From: Bugula neritina
Taxonomy: Eukaryota; Bryozoa; Gymnolaemata; Cheilostomatida; Bugulidae
DNA length: 64,000 nt
Assembly: GCA_964035545.1 (NCBI GenBank)
Contig: OZ037765.1
Span: 1,085,501 to 1,149,500, forward strand
Reading direction: 5' to 3'
Position numbers and translations under genes: made by a program. Below, one piece after another: positions 1-11,065 of the stretch. The notes beneath the pieces are model-generated. The model had not been told where the DNA came from and ran no database searches. It saw only the letters and a program-made list of their open reading frames with translations. How positions within the stretch are numbered: the stretch's first letter is position 1; each line of letters begins with the position of its first letter.

Positions 1-765
1 TTGCATACTTTCATCATATAGCATTTTATTATAGGCAATGGTTTGTTGGATCTGGAGTAATATGCTCATAATATTATAACTTATTTATCATCAATGTAGA
101 ACAAAAGCTGCACTATGTTATACATATTACCATTTAGTTCTTACAGTATATAACCAGCTAAAAGCATTTATCAACCTGAAGTCAACCGACACCTTTTATT
201 GCCTCTTGAAAAATTTTATCAGAATTCTTAAAATCATTTAGATTTTAGATATTAGGTGAAAATAAACAAATGTTATTACATGATTTTGTTAGGTTTCAAC
301 AAATTGTAAAAAGTTGACCAAACTTTCAAGTTTAATGAAACTGCCTGTCTAAAGTCAAGTCACTAACTTATATAAAAAATTTTCTTTGACATCTCAGCTA
401 CAAGAAATATCTGTGAAATAGCAACTGCTGGTCTATAGTCATGTCACTAACGTATTCTCACTTATTTTTATGTCCATAAAATATGTACTTCTAACTTTCG
501 TTTTGACGTAAATTTAATAGTTTTCAAACTTGAGTGATTTTGACTATAGGGTGTTGAGATCATGCAAATGTGAGAATTTATATTAACCTATAACTTTCTA
601 TTTCAACCAAATAAATAATATCAACAAGAATATATAATATTAATTATTAATTACTGAACTCCCCCCCCCCCCCCCCGTTTCTCTGCATGCAGCATCATAT
701 TGTATTGCATTTTGGTGATATATTATATAGTCTATATGTGATCAGCTAAAAACTTTTCTTATTAG
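1..765 (+). other. Intron 3' part upstream of caspase-like terminal exon A
   Basis: AT-rich sequence ending in a TTATTAG acceptor at exon A. Its first part matches the stretch starting near 17960, which precedes terminal exon C, so this intron end belongs to the duplicated unit. A run of C lies at 661-676. No coding potential was seen. Confidence 0.6.
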
Positions 766-1125
766 GTAGTTGTGGTAGAAGCTTGTCAAAAGTGCAAAAA
801 AGAACTTGGGGATACAGATCTTGAGGGAATGATAAATCGTTATGAGGATGCAATGCTTCTGATCTCTTGCGACAAAGGTCAAAAAACCCCTGTAGATAAA
901 AAGAACGGCTTTCTAATCAATCTGGCCGAAGAGCTTAAAATAGCAGGTGTTTCACAAACATTAGCAGATATGTTTTTAACAGCTAGTGAAAAATATGTTG
1001 AAAAGCAGAAGAAAAGAGGCTATACAGTTCAACCTGTGATGTTTCCTTCTGAACCCAGCAAAGATATCCTGATCCCAAAGTCCACAAGCAATCCAGATGA
1101 TTCTGATCAGCAAGACTCTCGGTAG
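766..1125 (+). CDS. Caspase-like gene A, terminal coding exon (catalytic Cys, p10-like half)
   Basis: An intron acceptor (ATTAG) is followed by a phase-0 frame that starts VVVEACQKC and runs 119 codons to TAG. In caspases the corresponding sequence is a beta strand followed by QACRG, with the active-site cysteine. Here the Cys is kept in EAC, but the motif continues as QKC, so the usual Arg-Gly is missing. Further on, DAMLLISC and GFLINLAEEL occupy the positions of the p10 substrate-loop and helix segments, and PVMFPSE the last beta strand. The polar tail ends in SDQQDSR. Exon 1, with the catalytic His, is not in the window and probably lies to the left. The exon is about 60-70 percent like exons B, C and D by eye. 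Family assignment is inferred from motif order; proteolytic activity is unproven. Confidence 0.75.
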   Translation, partial: VVVVEACQKCKKELGDTDLEGMINRYEDAMLLISCDKGQKTPVDKKNGFLINLAEELKIAGVSQTLADMFLTASEKYVEKQKKRGYTVQPVMFPSEPSKDILIPKSTSNPDDSDQQDSR

Positions 1126-2696
1126 TGACATCTTAAACTGTGTAGTTCACAGCATGCCCTTGCAAAAGACATCAAACTTCTTTTGAAATCAACCATTCAA
1201 TGTTACAGTGATAGCCCTCTATAATAAACCATCTACACCTATTATAACATGTAGGCCTACTGTGTTGTAAACTAGTGAAGTTGATCAAACTAATTTTAAT
1301 AAATGAGTTTGCGAGTTGATTGACTAAAATCTGCATAAATAATGGACTTTTTTGTAGCTATAGCAGAATAGTGTCTATGGACCACTACATTTCTGAGATT
1401 TTTTCTTGTGTTAATGATTACTATAGAATTACTTTATCTATTCACTTCAATATGCTATCATTTTATATATTATCTATGCTTATTATCACAGCCATTGTAT
1501 CACATTATGAATTATATAGGTCAAACTTCTAACTAATTCAAAGTTACTAACCCTCCATTGTTAATCTATAATATGAAAGAGCACCCTTCAAATAAAACAA
1601 AAACTATATACCTAAGCTAGAAACAAAATTTAAAAAGCATGTTGTGTATCTTTTTATGTTTTCTTGGAGACTTTCTGACATGTTACTTTTACCTGAATTT
1701 TTCATCAGATTAGATTTTTTCACGACAGCTAATTTTCTCAATTTGATTTATACTTCAGGTATAAAAGTTACTATAGATTTTATAAATACAGTTAGATTTT
1801 ATGGACACCATTGCATGCTTTCCATACTAAAATTTATTCTGATCCAACATAATTTCCTTAAAAAATTATTTTAGATGCCTAAACTTTATCACTTTAACAA
1901 GCCTTGCATTATTTGTCAACAACTTTCCAATTCCGAGCAGATAACTCTGAATAATATACTTGTGTAGAAATTACAAGTGGAAGTTTTAAAAATAAACAAC
2001 TCTTGATGCAGTAGAATTACACATTTTATTTCTTAGCTTCAAATTGATGCACTAAAAGCCACAAGGCTCTGCTGTATAACAAATACATTAATTTTTAAGG
2101 CACCTGTTTACAAACACACTCCAGTTTAATATAATTTTATGACAGACATAAACTTTTAAGAAAGACATATGCATATGTGTGTACTTGCATGGTCAATGAT
2201 GTCAACCTAGATTATCATATTTACTGCAAGATATGCAGGGAGTAAACTTCACATTACTAATTATGTATATTCTATGAGTATTTTGTAATGAAAGCTTCAG
2301 TTCTCTATAATCAAAGTTTCAACTGTTTACCATAAATCATGAGATTCATCAGAAAGATAAAGTAAAATTATTCAACAATAGTTTATTTATAGACTGACAC
2401 CAGAGTTGAGAAATAACATTCTGCTACAATACCTCACTGTGACTAGACATGAGAAAACTAACTTTGGTTCTCAATGTGGTGTATCCTTTGCTGCATAATT
2501 ACACTGTGACGTACTATTATTATCTCTGTAAGCCACGCCCACTATTTATTTCTATTTGCTATATATAGTCTGATAGTCTTAGGAAATTGACCAATCAGAG
2601 AATATTAAAATGTGCTACTCAGTGGAGACTGTCTGGCCTTTGGATAATGAAATGTCCATAAAATATTATAACCTAGCATATCATTTGGTAACTATA
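1126..2696 (+). other. 3' UTR and duplicated 3' flank of exon A
   Basis: This non-coding sequence is collinear with the flanks at 7318-8870 and 18919-20480. The near-identical words include the stretch after the stop codon, the 'accattcaatgttacagtg' segment and a segment with GTGACGTACT and CCACGCCC near 2509-2545. Small open frames here (1320, 1644) are not conserved in frame between copies and I do not consider them genes. Confidence 0.75.
1298..1303 (+). terminator. Poly(A) signal AATAAA, gene A
   Basis: AATAAA lies about 175 bases after the stop codon of exon A. Copy B keeps AATAAA at 7494. In copies C and D the site has mutated to GATAAA and GAATAA, so those genes may use a later signal. 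Confidence 0.5.
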
Positions 2697-2803
2697 ATAT
2701 AATATAGTATAATATAATTATATAATGTACCATATTATAATATAATATAATATAATATAATATAATATAATATAATGTACCATATTATAATATAATATAA
2801 TCT
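2697..2803. repeat. TATAA-type microsatellite, copy 1
   Basis: Repeats of the 5-base word ATATA/TATAA. The same low-complexity block sits at the equivalent place in the other two duplicated units (8875-9033 and 20480-20636), always just before the GC-rich segment. Confidence 0.85.
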
Positions 2804-2915
2804 GACGGCCTGGGTGCAGACGGCGCTGAGTCATAGCCGACCCGGCAGCTCAGCCAGTGACATACTCTCAGACAGCTCTTACCCTCTCCACTCCAACCGT
2901 AGCAGTGAGTTCTGT
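2804..2915. other. GC-rich exon-like segment, copy 1 (frame interrupted)
   Basis: About 105 bases that are much richer in G+C than their surroundings, shared with 9035-9140 and 20637-20745. In the plus frame it encodes serine-rich sequence resembling SHSRPGSSASD, then reaches NRSS just before GTGAGTT, a good splice-donor word. The continuation of this copy has an in-frame stop shortly after. It may be a fragment of an exon carried inside a repeat. I do not recognise the parent. Confidence 0.4.
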
Positions 2916-3034
2916 TAGAGTTGTGTTCTTCCTGTCACTTTGTAGACTGAATATTCTCTGTTGGTATTTCTTAGTCTGAGAAAACAGTTTGCAAAGTTCT
3001 CATTCAACTTTTTTAAACTCCTTTTTGTAAACAA

Positions 3035-3285
3035 GAAGAGGGAAGACAACTACCAATAAATAAATATTTATACTACAATGATAAGGGGAGAGGGGGAAAA
3101 TTTGAAGACATTTTTATCAAATGTCAATTTTACAAAAAAAATTTCAAAGAACTCATTCAAATTTGTAATTTTTTTGTAAAATTGACATTTTATTAAAATA
3201 ACCCCCCCCCCCCGCCTCCCCCCTCCTGTTATTATGGTAGAATAGTATTTATTTATTGGTTGTTGTCTTCTCTCTTATTGTTATA
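3035..3285. mobile_element. Foldback/MITE-like palindromic element, copy 1
   Basis: The left end 'gaagacaactaccaataaat' is mirrored on the right by 'atttattggttgttgtcttc'. The arms continue inward through paired AATTTTAC / GTAAAATT blocks. The whole can fold into one long imperfect hairpin of about 100 bases per arm. There is no coding sequence. Copies 2 and 3 are at 9262 and 20866. Confidence 0.7.
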
Positions 3286-3348
3286 CTTGCTATAAGCATG
3301 AAGCACCATGGTGACGCAATATTTTGCTGACATAATCTACATATGTGA

Positions 3349-6300
3349 CCAGTCGCGACAAAACCGGGGATGTGGCGGCGTTTATAAAGTGTAGTAAATG
3401 AAGGTTTAATTTGGAAATACTTAAATTTGAAATTAATTTCCAGTTTTTAGGTTTTGAACTTTTCTAATACAAAAAAATCCAAGGATTTCAAAAATCATAC
3501 TTTCGCAAGCATTTGATGATTCCTTCAGCTCCAAAATTGCATTTAAAGTTGGTAACTAAGGCATTCAATTTTTTAAATAATGAAAAAATTGCGAAGCTAT
3601 CAAATAAAGAAAGAAGACAATTTTAGTCATTTCCATAGCGTGAGATCTTGCAAATTTATTTTTTGTCAACTGAATTTAGTTTACACCTCTTTATTCGCAT
3701 TGTCAAAAGCATCGTATCTGAAATCGCAGGCTAGTTTTAGTTTTTCATCGTGCTCCATCCAAAGTTAGCTTTTAAGTTACTGAGCTGTTTTGCCCTTTGG
3801 TGATAAATGCTAAACTTAATCTTTATCTTTAGCGTTCAAGCTTGAAAATCACAACAATGCAGGTAATTATACTCAAAACCATCCTTTACGCTACTAACTT
3901 AGAATTGTTGCCAGGATTATTTGTAGTTATCAATTTATTAATATTCATACTATCGCTAGCCCTAGGACTGGAGTATGTCTATTCCTATTCTATACTACTA
4001 CTAGTAACTATTTAAATGACTCTCACTATGACTCACAGTTTGAGGTACGGTTAATCATAATGATAATCATAATGAATATCATTCATGATTTACTGATACT
4101 GGTATTTGGCAGTAAAACCAAATGTAGCTCATTACTATAACTATAAGTAATAATATTAATTAATAATTATAACTTCACTATTTGAGTCTGACTCTGAGTT
4201 TCGCCTTCGGTCTTAAAACTTGATATTTATACTGATAGTATTATATTTATTGATTTATTCTGTAGTTGATATTTAAATTTAAATTGGACTTATTCTTAGT
4301 AACTTTTAGTCTCTGTCTTAGATTTTGTGAATACAGTTACTGATTGCTATTAGCCTACTATTAGGCCTACTATTAGTATTAACATTAGGCCTACTAGTCA
4401 AACTATCGTTTACTTTTGTGATTTTTAAATTAGCTCAAAGTTTGATTTAAAATATAATGATAAAATATTTATCACATTATGCAGGCTTACAGTTACTGTT
4501 AAAACTCTATTGGTAATCCTATTTATATTGATAAAAGCATCACCTATAACCAAATTGAAATGGTAAATGTGATTAAATGTAAATGAGTATAATGATGAAA
4601 TATTAATGCGAGTTCATGGTGATTCTATAGTTGACTGACTTAGTTCTTCAGTAAGTTACTTGTAGTATTATTTAGTGAGTAGTAACACTAACTGAATGCA
4701 TAAATAGTCTAAACTTTTTAATTTCATTATAAAGGATGAGCAAAAGTTTATTCATATTTTGAAGTAATTTATTGAATTCAAATTGATTTTATAGTAAATG
4801 TCTTTAATATATTCAGTTGCATTTAGCTAGCTTTTTTACTCAATTAAATGCCTGAGTGGTTAATAGTTATCGAAAGACATTGCTTCAAAATTGCCAATTG
4901 CAGATATGCTAGATATTCAAGTGCATAATGTGTAATTTTACTGATAATACTATGTTAATATAGAATAATACGATATTCTGTACATTCTAGAAAGTGGACT
5001 TATGAGAGCATTAGAGTGAAGACTTATACCTACACAACTCTACTACCTATCAATCTAACACTTCTAATGTAGACACTCTGAATTTTGGCTTGCAAGGTTA
5101 TGGCTTCTGCTTATTTCATTCATAAAAAGGTTTGCAGTCTTTTAATGATGTGCTTGAAAATTTGCAACAATTTTTTTAATTTAAATTGTTCTGTTTAATT
5201 CAATAAATTTAAATGTTGATATAATGCAGGATGACAATTAACTGCTGCCATAATAGTACCACAAGAGTGTTTAACCAACTAAATTTTTATAATATGACTG
5301 CATATAATTTCTAATCAAGCTACCGTTTTCTTTTGTTATTTAAAAAAGTCAACATTGTACTTGCAGCTCTGGAATAGACAATAGATGGGTAGATTGGCAG
5401 AATGGATGGCAAGTAGCAGCATCTATAATTGCTAGAAAATCAGCTGATGATATAGATGAAGCTTTTTGCCACATACATAATGTTATGTGTCCATACTCTG
5501 TAAACTCATATTATGAAGACCAAGGAAGTAGAAAGATGAAAAGTGTGGTAAATTTATGTTGTGTGTGTGTGTCCTTTGTTGCCGAGATCGGTACTTCGGT
5601 CCTCCGAAACACCGATATGCCGATTCTCGGCATATCGGAATACCGAAGTACCGAAATGCCGGATTCGGCATTTCGGATCCCCGAAATGCCGATATTCGGT
5701 ATTTCGGGTCTCCGATCTCGGCAAACAAAGGAATGTCTTTGTCCTGCATGTATATAAAAGCCAGCGAGTTCCAGTATAGTTCAGTCTACTACTGGAGCTC
5801 GCTGGATAAAGACCATTGATTCACTCGGACTATACTACAATAAAGATTATCTACATTCTACCTTATTTCTCGCCTTGTTTCTCATACAAGCATGTAACAG
5901 CACTAGTTTCATTCACAATCCACAAAACTATCACAAAAGTGCCCTTTTTGCAAAAACCGTAGAAGCTACCTAATTTTCTTTTCTTGATTAGAGTTAATTC
6001 AAGCATAATGGTTGTATCCAGGTTGGATTTGTTACTGCATTTAATTATTTTTTTAAAATAATGTATTTGATGTTTTAAATGTGAATATTAATGCCCAATA
6101 AAACTCAAAAGTTCTAATCGCTGATTTTAAGTTTATATTTTCAACATCAATTACTAAATTTAGTTGCCATTAGAGATTATAAAAATATTTATGAATGAAT
6201 CTCGAATGATCTCATAATAGTCAAATGATTTTCTCATAAGTGTTCTACTCATTAAGCAATAACTATGAAACAGCACAGCTCAATAGCTGCAGTTCGATAT

Positions 6301-6904
6301 ATTACACAATATATTAGAGGAGAGGAAGATATTCAATGTATAACAGGAAGCAGCTGCCATTTTGTTTTATATGACTTCCTGCTGACTTGGATGCCTAATT
6401 TAAATATCTCAACACACAAATTTGCTGAGACATCCTCTTCTTTGCTGGAATTGTTGAACCTTTCAATCATTAAAGAAAGTAAAAAGCAAATTGACAAATA
6501 AATTTGACAAAAAGTTTGGCGGCCATATTTGACCTAATTTTATGTTGAGGCAACATAAAATTTAGTTTAACAGAAAGCCCAAACTTTCACAATTATTTTG
6601 ATACCAAATTTGTCACTATTCCTATTATACAAAGACCCGTTGCTAAGGCTTGTAAATTGTAAACAAATAATTCTCCACTTATTCTAGAGTTGCCAACTTT
6701 AAACGCGATTTTCTCGAAACAGTAATTTAGAAATTCTAGAAACGTTAAAGTTTTTAAATACTGATATCTCGAGTTCTATTTATGCTAGAGACTTCAAATA
6801 AAGTGCATAATGTTTGACAAAGTCTGCTCTATCAATCCATAGTAATAACTAGGTTTTCAACATTTTATATACATCCCTTGTTTTGTGGTGCCAGGTCACA
6901 TATG
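3349..6904. mobile_element. 3.5 kb insertion with terminal inverted repeats in the intron before exon B
   Basis: The left end CATATGTGACC followed by a 13-base imperfect extension matches the reverse complement of the right end (GGTCACATATG at about 6895). About 20 of 24 positions are paired. The uninterrupted sequence equivalent to both flanks is seen at 18485-18530 and 23920-23965, so this is an insertion inside the duplicated unit. The interior is AT-rich with no long frame, so the element is non-autonomous or decayed. It contains an LTR-like segment at 5574-5900. The superfamily is not identified. Confidence 0.65.
5574..5900 (+). mobile_element. Probable solo LTR with a palindrome-rich U3
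   Basis: The order of parts matches the gypsy LTR near 14050-14392: a block of CCGAAAT-type palindromes, a TATATAAA box (5750), a TCAGTCTA...ACTGGAGCTC segment, then ATAAAG words and a CA-type end. The palindrome block (5581-5722) is enclosed by GCCGAGATCGG and its exact complement. A 15/16-base stem (CCAGCGAG...CTCGCTGG) lies just after the TATA box. No internal retroelement coding sequence flanks it. The LTR assignment is inferred from this resemblance. Confidence 0.5.
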
Positions 6905-6939
6905 ATACTAAACTTTCCTTTGAGTTTCACACTTGTTAG

Positions 6940-7317
6940 GTAGTTGTGATAGAAGCTTGTCAATATTGCAAGGAAAGAGTTGAAGTTGCAGACCTTCAGA
7001 CAATGATTAATCCTTATGATAATGCAATGATTCTGATGTCTTGTGACAAAGGACAAGAAACCCCTTTAGATGAGAAGGATGGCTTTCTCATCTATCTGGC
7101 CGAAGAGTTTAAACAAGTAGGTTTTTCACAAACAGTCGCAGAGATGTTTTTAGCAGCTAGTAAAAAATATGTTAACAAGCAGAAGGAAATTCATGGGAAT
7201 GCTCTATTAGATTTTGATGGTAAGCCTAGGATGTATCGTTCTGAACTCAGCAAAGATATCCAGGTTCCAAGTTCCATAAGCAAGCCATCTGAGTCTAATC
7301 AGCAAGACTCTCAGTAG
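6940..7317 (+). CDS. Caspase-like terminal exon B without visible exon 1
   Basis: The acceptor TTGTTAG is followed by a phase-0 frame of 125 codons starting VVVIEACQYC. It keeps the EAC cysteine and the extra cysteine three residues later, the DAMILMSC strand, the GFLIYLAEEF helix and the polar tail ending QQDSQ. It is intact and collinear with exons A, C and D, but no sequence resembling exon 1 of C or D was found between 1126 and 6940. A 3.5 kb transposon sits directly upstream. It could be a remnant, or an alternative last exon for an upstream exon 1. Splicing from another exon 1 would be in frame, because all exon 1 copies end in phase 0. Confidence 0.6.
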   Translation, partial: VVVIEACQYCKERVEVADLQTMINPYDNAMILMSCDKGQETPLDEKDGFLIYLAEEFKQVGFSQTVAEMFLAASKKYVNKQKEIHGNALLDFDGKPRMYRSELSKDIQVPSSISKPSESNQQDSQ

Positions 7318-8874
7318 TGACATCTTAAACTGTGTAGTTCACACCATGCCCTTGCAAAGGACGTCAAACATCTTTTGAAATTAACTATTCAATGTTACAG
7401 TGATAGCACTTCCTATAAGTAAACCATTAACACATATTATAACATGTACTGTGTTGTAAACTAATGAAGTTAGGAGTTGATCAAACAGATTTTAATAAAA
7501 AAGTTTGCAAATTGATTGACCAAAATCTGCATGAATAATGGACTTTGGTAGCTATAGAGGAGCATAGTGTCTATGGACCACTACATTTCTGAGATTTTTT
7601 CTTGTGTTAATAATTACTATAATAGAATTATTTTATCTATTCACTTCAATATATGTCATCATTTTATATGTTATCTCTGCTTATTATCACAGCCATTGTA
7701 TCACATTATGAATTATATAGGTCAAACTTCAAACTAATTCAAAGTTACTAACCCTCCTTTGGTATTCTATAATATGAAAGAGCACCCATCCAATAAAATA
7801 AAAAAACTATATAAATTCTAGACACAAAATTAAAAAGCATGTTGTGTATCTTTTCATGTTTTCTTGGAGACTTTTTGACATGTTATCTTTACCTGAATTT
7901 TTCATTAGATCAGATTTTTTCACAACAGCTAATTTTCTCAATTTGATTTATACTTCAGGGATGAAAATTATTATATTTTCTAAATACAGTTAGATTTTAT
8001 GGACACCATGTGCTTTCCCTACTAAAATTTATTCTGATCCAATATAATTTCTTTTAAGAATTATTTTAGATGTTTAAACTTTATCACTTTAACAAGCCTT
8101 GCATTATTTGTCAACAACTTTCCGATTCTGAGCAGATAACTCTGAATAATATACTTGTGTAGAAATTACAAGTGGAAGTTTTAAAAATAAACAAGTTTTG
8201 ATGCAGTAGAATCACACATTTTATTTCTTAGCTTCAATTTGCTGCATTAACAGGTACAAGACTCTGCTGTATAACAAATACATTAGTTTATAAGGCACCT
8301 TTATTACAATTAACACACCTCACTTTTAATGCTTTTGTGAAAGACATATGCATATGTGTGTACTTGCATGGTCAATAATGTCAAACTAGGTTACCATAAT
8401 TACTGCAAGATATGCAGGGAGTATAAAACTTTACATCATTACTAATTATATGTATATTCTACGAGTATTTTGTGATGAAAGCTTCAGCTCTCTATCAAAG
8501 TTTCAACTTTTTACCATAAATCATGAGATTCATCAGAAAAATAAAGTAAAATTATTCAACAATAGTTTATTTATAGACTGACATTAGAGTTGAGAAATAA
8601 CATTCTGTTACAATACCTCACTGTGACTAGATATGAGCAAACTAACTTTGGTTCTTAATGCGTGTATCCTTTGCTGCATAATTACACTGTGACGTACTAT
8701 TATTATCTCTGTAAGCCACGCCCACTATTTATTTCTATTTGCTATATATTCTGATAGTCTTAGGAAATCGACCAATCAGAGAATATTAAAATGTGCTACT
8801 CAATGGAGACTGGCTAGCATTTGGATAATAAAAATTCCATAAAATATTATACTCCAGCATCTCATTTGTTAACT
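7318..8874 (+). other. Duplicated 3' flank of exon B
   Basis: Collinear with 1126-2696 and 18919-20480, with small indels. It includes an AATAAA at 7494-7499 and the CRE-like GTGACGTACT plus CCACGCCC block. No gene of its own was seen. Confidence 0.75.
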
Positions 8875-9033
8875 ATAATATAATATAATACAATATAATA
8901 TAATGTGCCATATCATATTTTAATATAATATAATATAATATGATGTACCATAATATAATGTAACATAATATAATATAACACAGTACAATATAATATAATA
9001 TAATATAATGTAATATAATAAAATGTAGTATAA
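8875..9033. repeat. TATAA-type microsatellite, copy 2
   Basis: Degenerate TATAA/ATATA repeats in the equivalent position of the second duplicated unit. Confidence 0.85.
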
Positions 9034-9034
9034 T

Positions 9035-9316
9035 CTGACGGCCTGGGTGCAGACGGCGCTGAGTCATAGCCGACCCGGCAGCTCAGCCAGTGACGGACTC
9101 TCAGACAGCTCTTACCCTCCCCACTCCAACCGCAGCAGTGAGTTCTGTTGGAGTTGTGTTCTTCCTGTCACTTTGTGGACTAAATATTCTCTGTTGGTAT
9201 TTCTTAGTTTGAGAAAACAGTTTGCAAAGTTCTCATTCAACTGTTTTAAACTCCTTTTTGTTGTGAACAAGAAGCGGAAGACAACTACCAATAAATATAT
9301 ATTTATTCTACAATGA
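9035..9316 (+). other. GC-rich exon-like segment, copy 2 (open frame)
   Basis: The frame from 9047 is open for 89 codons, but only the first 35 or so lie in the conserved GC-rich core. That core is serine-rich and ends at a GTGAGTT donor word. The rest runs into AT-rich sequence and the foldback element. The encoded segment is almost identical in copy 3. I do not recognise the protein. A carried exon fragment is more likely than a functional gene. Confidence 0.35.
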
Positions 9317-9516
9317 TAAAGGGGAGAGGGGGTGAAATTTGAAGACATTTTAATCAAATGCCAATTTTACCAAGAAAATTTAAAAGTTCTCATTCAATGT
9401 TTTAGATTTCTTTGTAAAATTGACATTAGATTAGATTGTCTTCAAATTCTACCCCCTGTTATCATTGAAGATTAAATATTTATTCATTTATTGGTTGTTG
9501 TCTTCCCTCTTATTGT
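9262..9516. mobile_element. Foldback/MITE-like palindromic element, copy 2
   Basis: The left arm 'gaagacaactaccaataaat' through AATTTTACCAAGAAA pairs with the right arm ending 'tattggttgttgtcttc'. The ATTTGAAGACA, GGGGG and AATGATAA blocks pair in order, giving about 100 bases per arm. Same element as 3035-3285. Confidence 0.75.
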
Positions 9517-9888
9517 TATACTTGTTATACTAGAAGTCATGTGACCATGTTTAGTAGACAGCACATGCGTTGTCTGTGCCCTAGTCTATCAATTTCATCG
9601 TCAAGATTCAAGTGTAATAAAATATGATTTGTGCGCACCTGCAATACTGATGCTATGTGTAGATCACTGTGAAATACCTAGGAAGGTTCATGCAGGTGAT
9701 TGCTTGCTCAGCTTTGCTACGCAATATTCCATCATCTAATCTTATCTGTATTTGTCTGATTTATGATGTAATTTCCTGTATCTATGAGCATGCAAACTGT
9801 TAATGCAGGGAGACCGTGATCTGATAGTTTTAAGAAATTGACCAATCAGAGAATATTAAAATGTGCTACTCAGTGGAGATGGTCTAGC
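9517..9888. other. Duplicated non-coding segment, repeated at 21119-21480
   Basis: Carries words such as 'gaagtcatgtgaccatgttt' and ends in the 65-base CCAATCAGAGAATATT motif. That motif also occurs at about 2568, 8752, 20354 and 21416. It thus brackets the microsatellite, GC-rich segment and foldback block in units 2 and 3. No gene was seen. Confidence 0.65.
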
Positions 9889-9975
9889 GCAGTGGTACCC
9901 AACTTTTTTCATACTATTCCCCCTTTCATAAATGTAGACTATTAATTTCCCCCATTTGCACAGTGGAAAAAAATT
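9889..9975. mobile_element. Possible hAT-type MITE end
   Basis: The word CAGTGGTACCCAACTTTTTT resembles the end common to many hAT non-autonomous elements. The opposite end was not located, so this is tentative. Confidence 0.3.
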
Positions 9976-10359
9976 CTGACTGACATAATGATAATATATG
10001 ATACAATGCAATGTATTTCATTATATTATATTTGCACATATATAGTACAATTATCATAATATACTTATTATCGTTACTATATGTTATAAAACACAGAGCA
10101 GTTGAGTTATTAATGTTAAGGCTGCATGCAGTTGATGCTTTTGTGCCAGCTTGCTTAAGCCTGCAGGCTCTGTTTTTGACAACAGGCCCATCTTAACTCA
10201 TCCTGCAGGTTAAGGCAGTTTCTCTTCACTTTGACAAGAATTATACCTCAGAGTAGGTGGTGTTGGATGGCACCAAAACTCTGCTTTGTCAGCTATGTGT
10301 GGGTTGCTTTTTGAAACCCAGAATGATTTTAGGTAAAACTGACGTATGTAAAGATGTCG

Positions 10360-10906
10360 CAGGTATTAATGGCACAAATGGAAAAGTAGGTAAAAATGGC
10401 ACACTGATGTTGAATTTATCCAAACTCATACCCCAAACTCTCCACCCCAACCCTTGGACCCCAAACCCCCACCTCCTAACTCAAACCCCCACCCCAAACT
10501 CTACTTTTTAAAAACCTTCTGGGCATCTCTTTGAACTTTTAATGGAGTTTCAATGGTGTTTCTCTAAGCTACCCCCTCAAAAAGAAAGAGCTAGATTCTT
10601 AACTTGACATGTTACCCATTGAACGCTTTGTTGAAAAGTTTTTAGAGGAATTACATGAGGATTTTATTGAGTTGGTTCACAATTCAGTAATGAAGTGATC
10701 TGAAATACTTTCCAATTGATGTATTGTTGGTGGTGTCCAGTAAAAATGGCGCAGGTAATGAAGGCACAAATGAAAAATTAGGTACAAATGGCACATTCTC
10801 AATAGTAAGATTTGGGGTGGGGTTGGGTGTTTGGGATAATTTGACAGCAGTGGGCTATTTTTACCTATTTTCCATTTGTGCCATTATTACCACTTTTACC
10901 TGTGCT
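10360..10906. mobile_element. Foldback element with about 40-base inverted ends
   Basis: The left end GGTATTAATGGCACAAATGG pairs with the right end 'ccatttgtgccattattacc'. Pairing continues through AAA(A)(G)TAGGTAAAAATGG. A further direct copy of the motif lies at about 10752. The interior has CCCCAAAC-rich words on the left and GGGGTGGGG on the right, which can also pair. There is no convincing frame. Confidence 0.6.
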
Positions 10907-10920
10907 ATTCTTACTTAATA

Positions 10921-11065
10921 TATATATGTGTGTGCCCGCGTGTGTGTGTGTGTTTGTGTATGCGTGCATGTGTGTGGGTGCGTGTGTGTGCGTGTGCATG
11001 TACGTGTGCGTGTGTGTGCATGTGTGCATGTGTATGCGTGGGTGCGTGTCTGCGTTGAGTGTTGT
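10921..11065. repeat. GT-rich microsatellite (GTGTGC / GTGCAT variants)
   Basis: About 145 bases of alternating purine-pyrimidine GT, GC and AT dinucleotides. The open frames across it are repeat artefacts. Confidence 0.9.

Noticed and set aside
766-1125. Considered whether the terminal exons were independent small genes starting at GTG
   Set aside because: Each is preceded by an acceptor AG in phase 0. In C and D they complete the caspase strand and active-site order after GIPK, so they are terminal exons.
1320-1874. Two small plus-strand frames after exon A
   Set aside because: The equivalent segments in copies B and C contain frameshifts and stops, so the frames are not maintained.
5483-5819. 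Overlapping frames of 72-90 codons on both strands
   Set aside because: They result from the GC-rich palindrome block of the LTR-like segment, where both strands lack stops.
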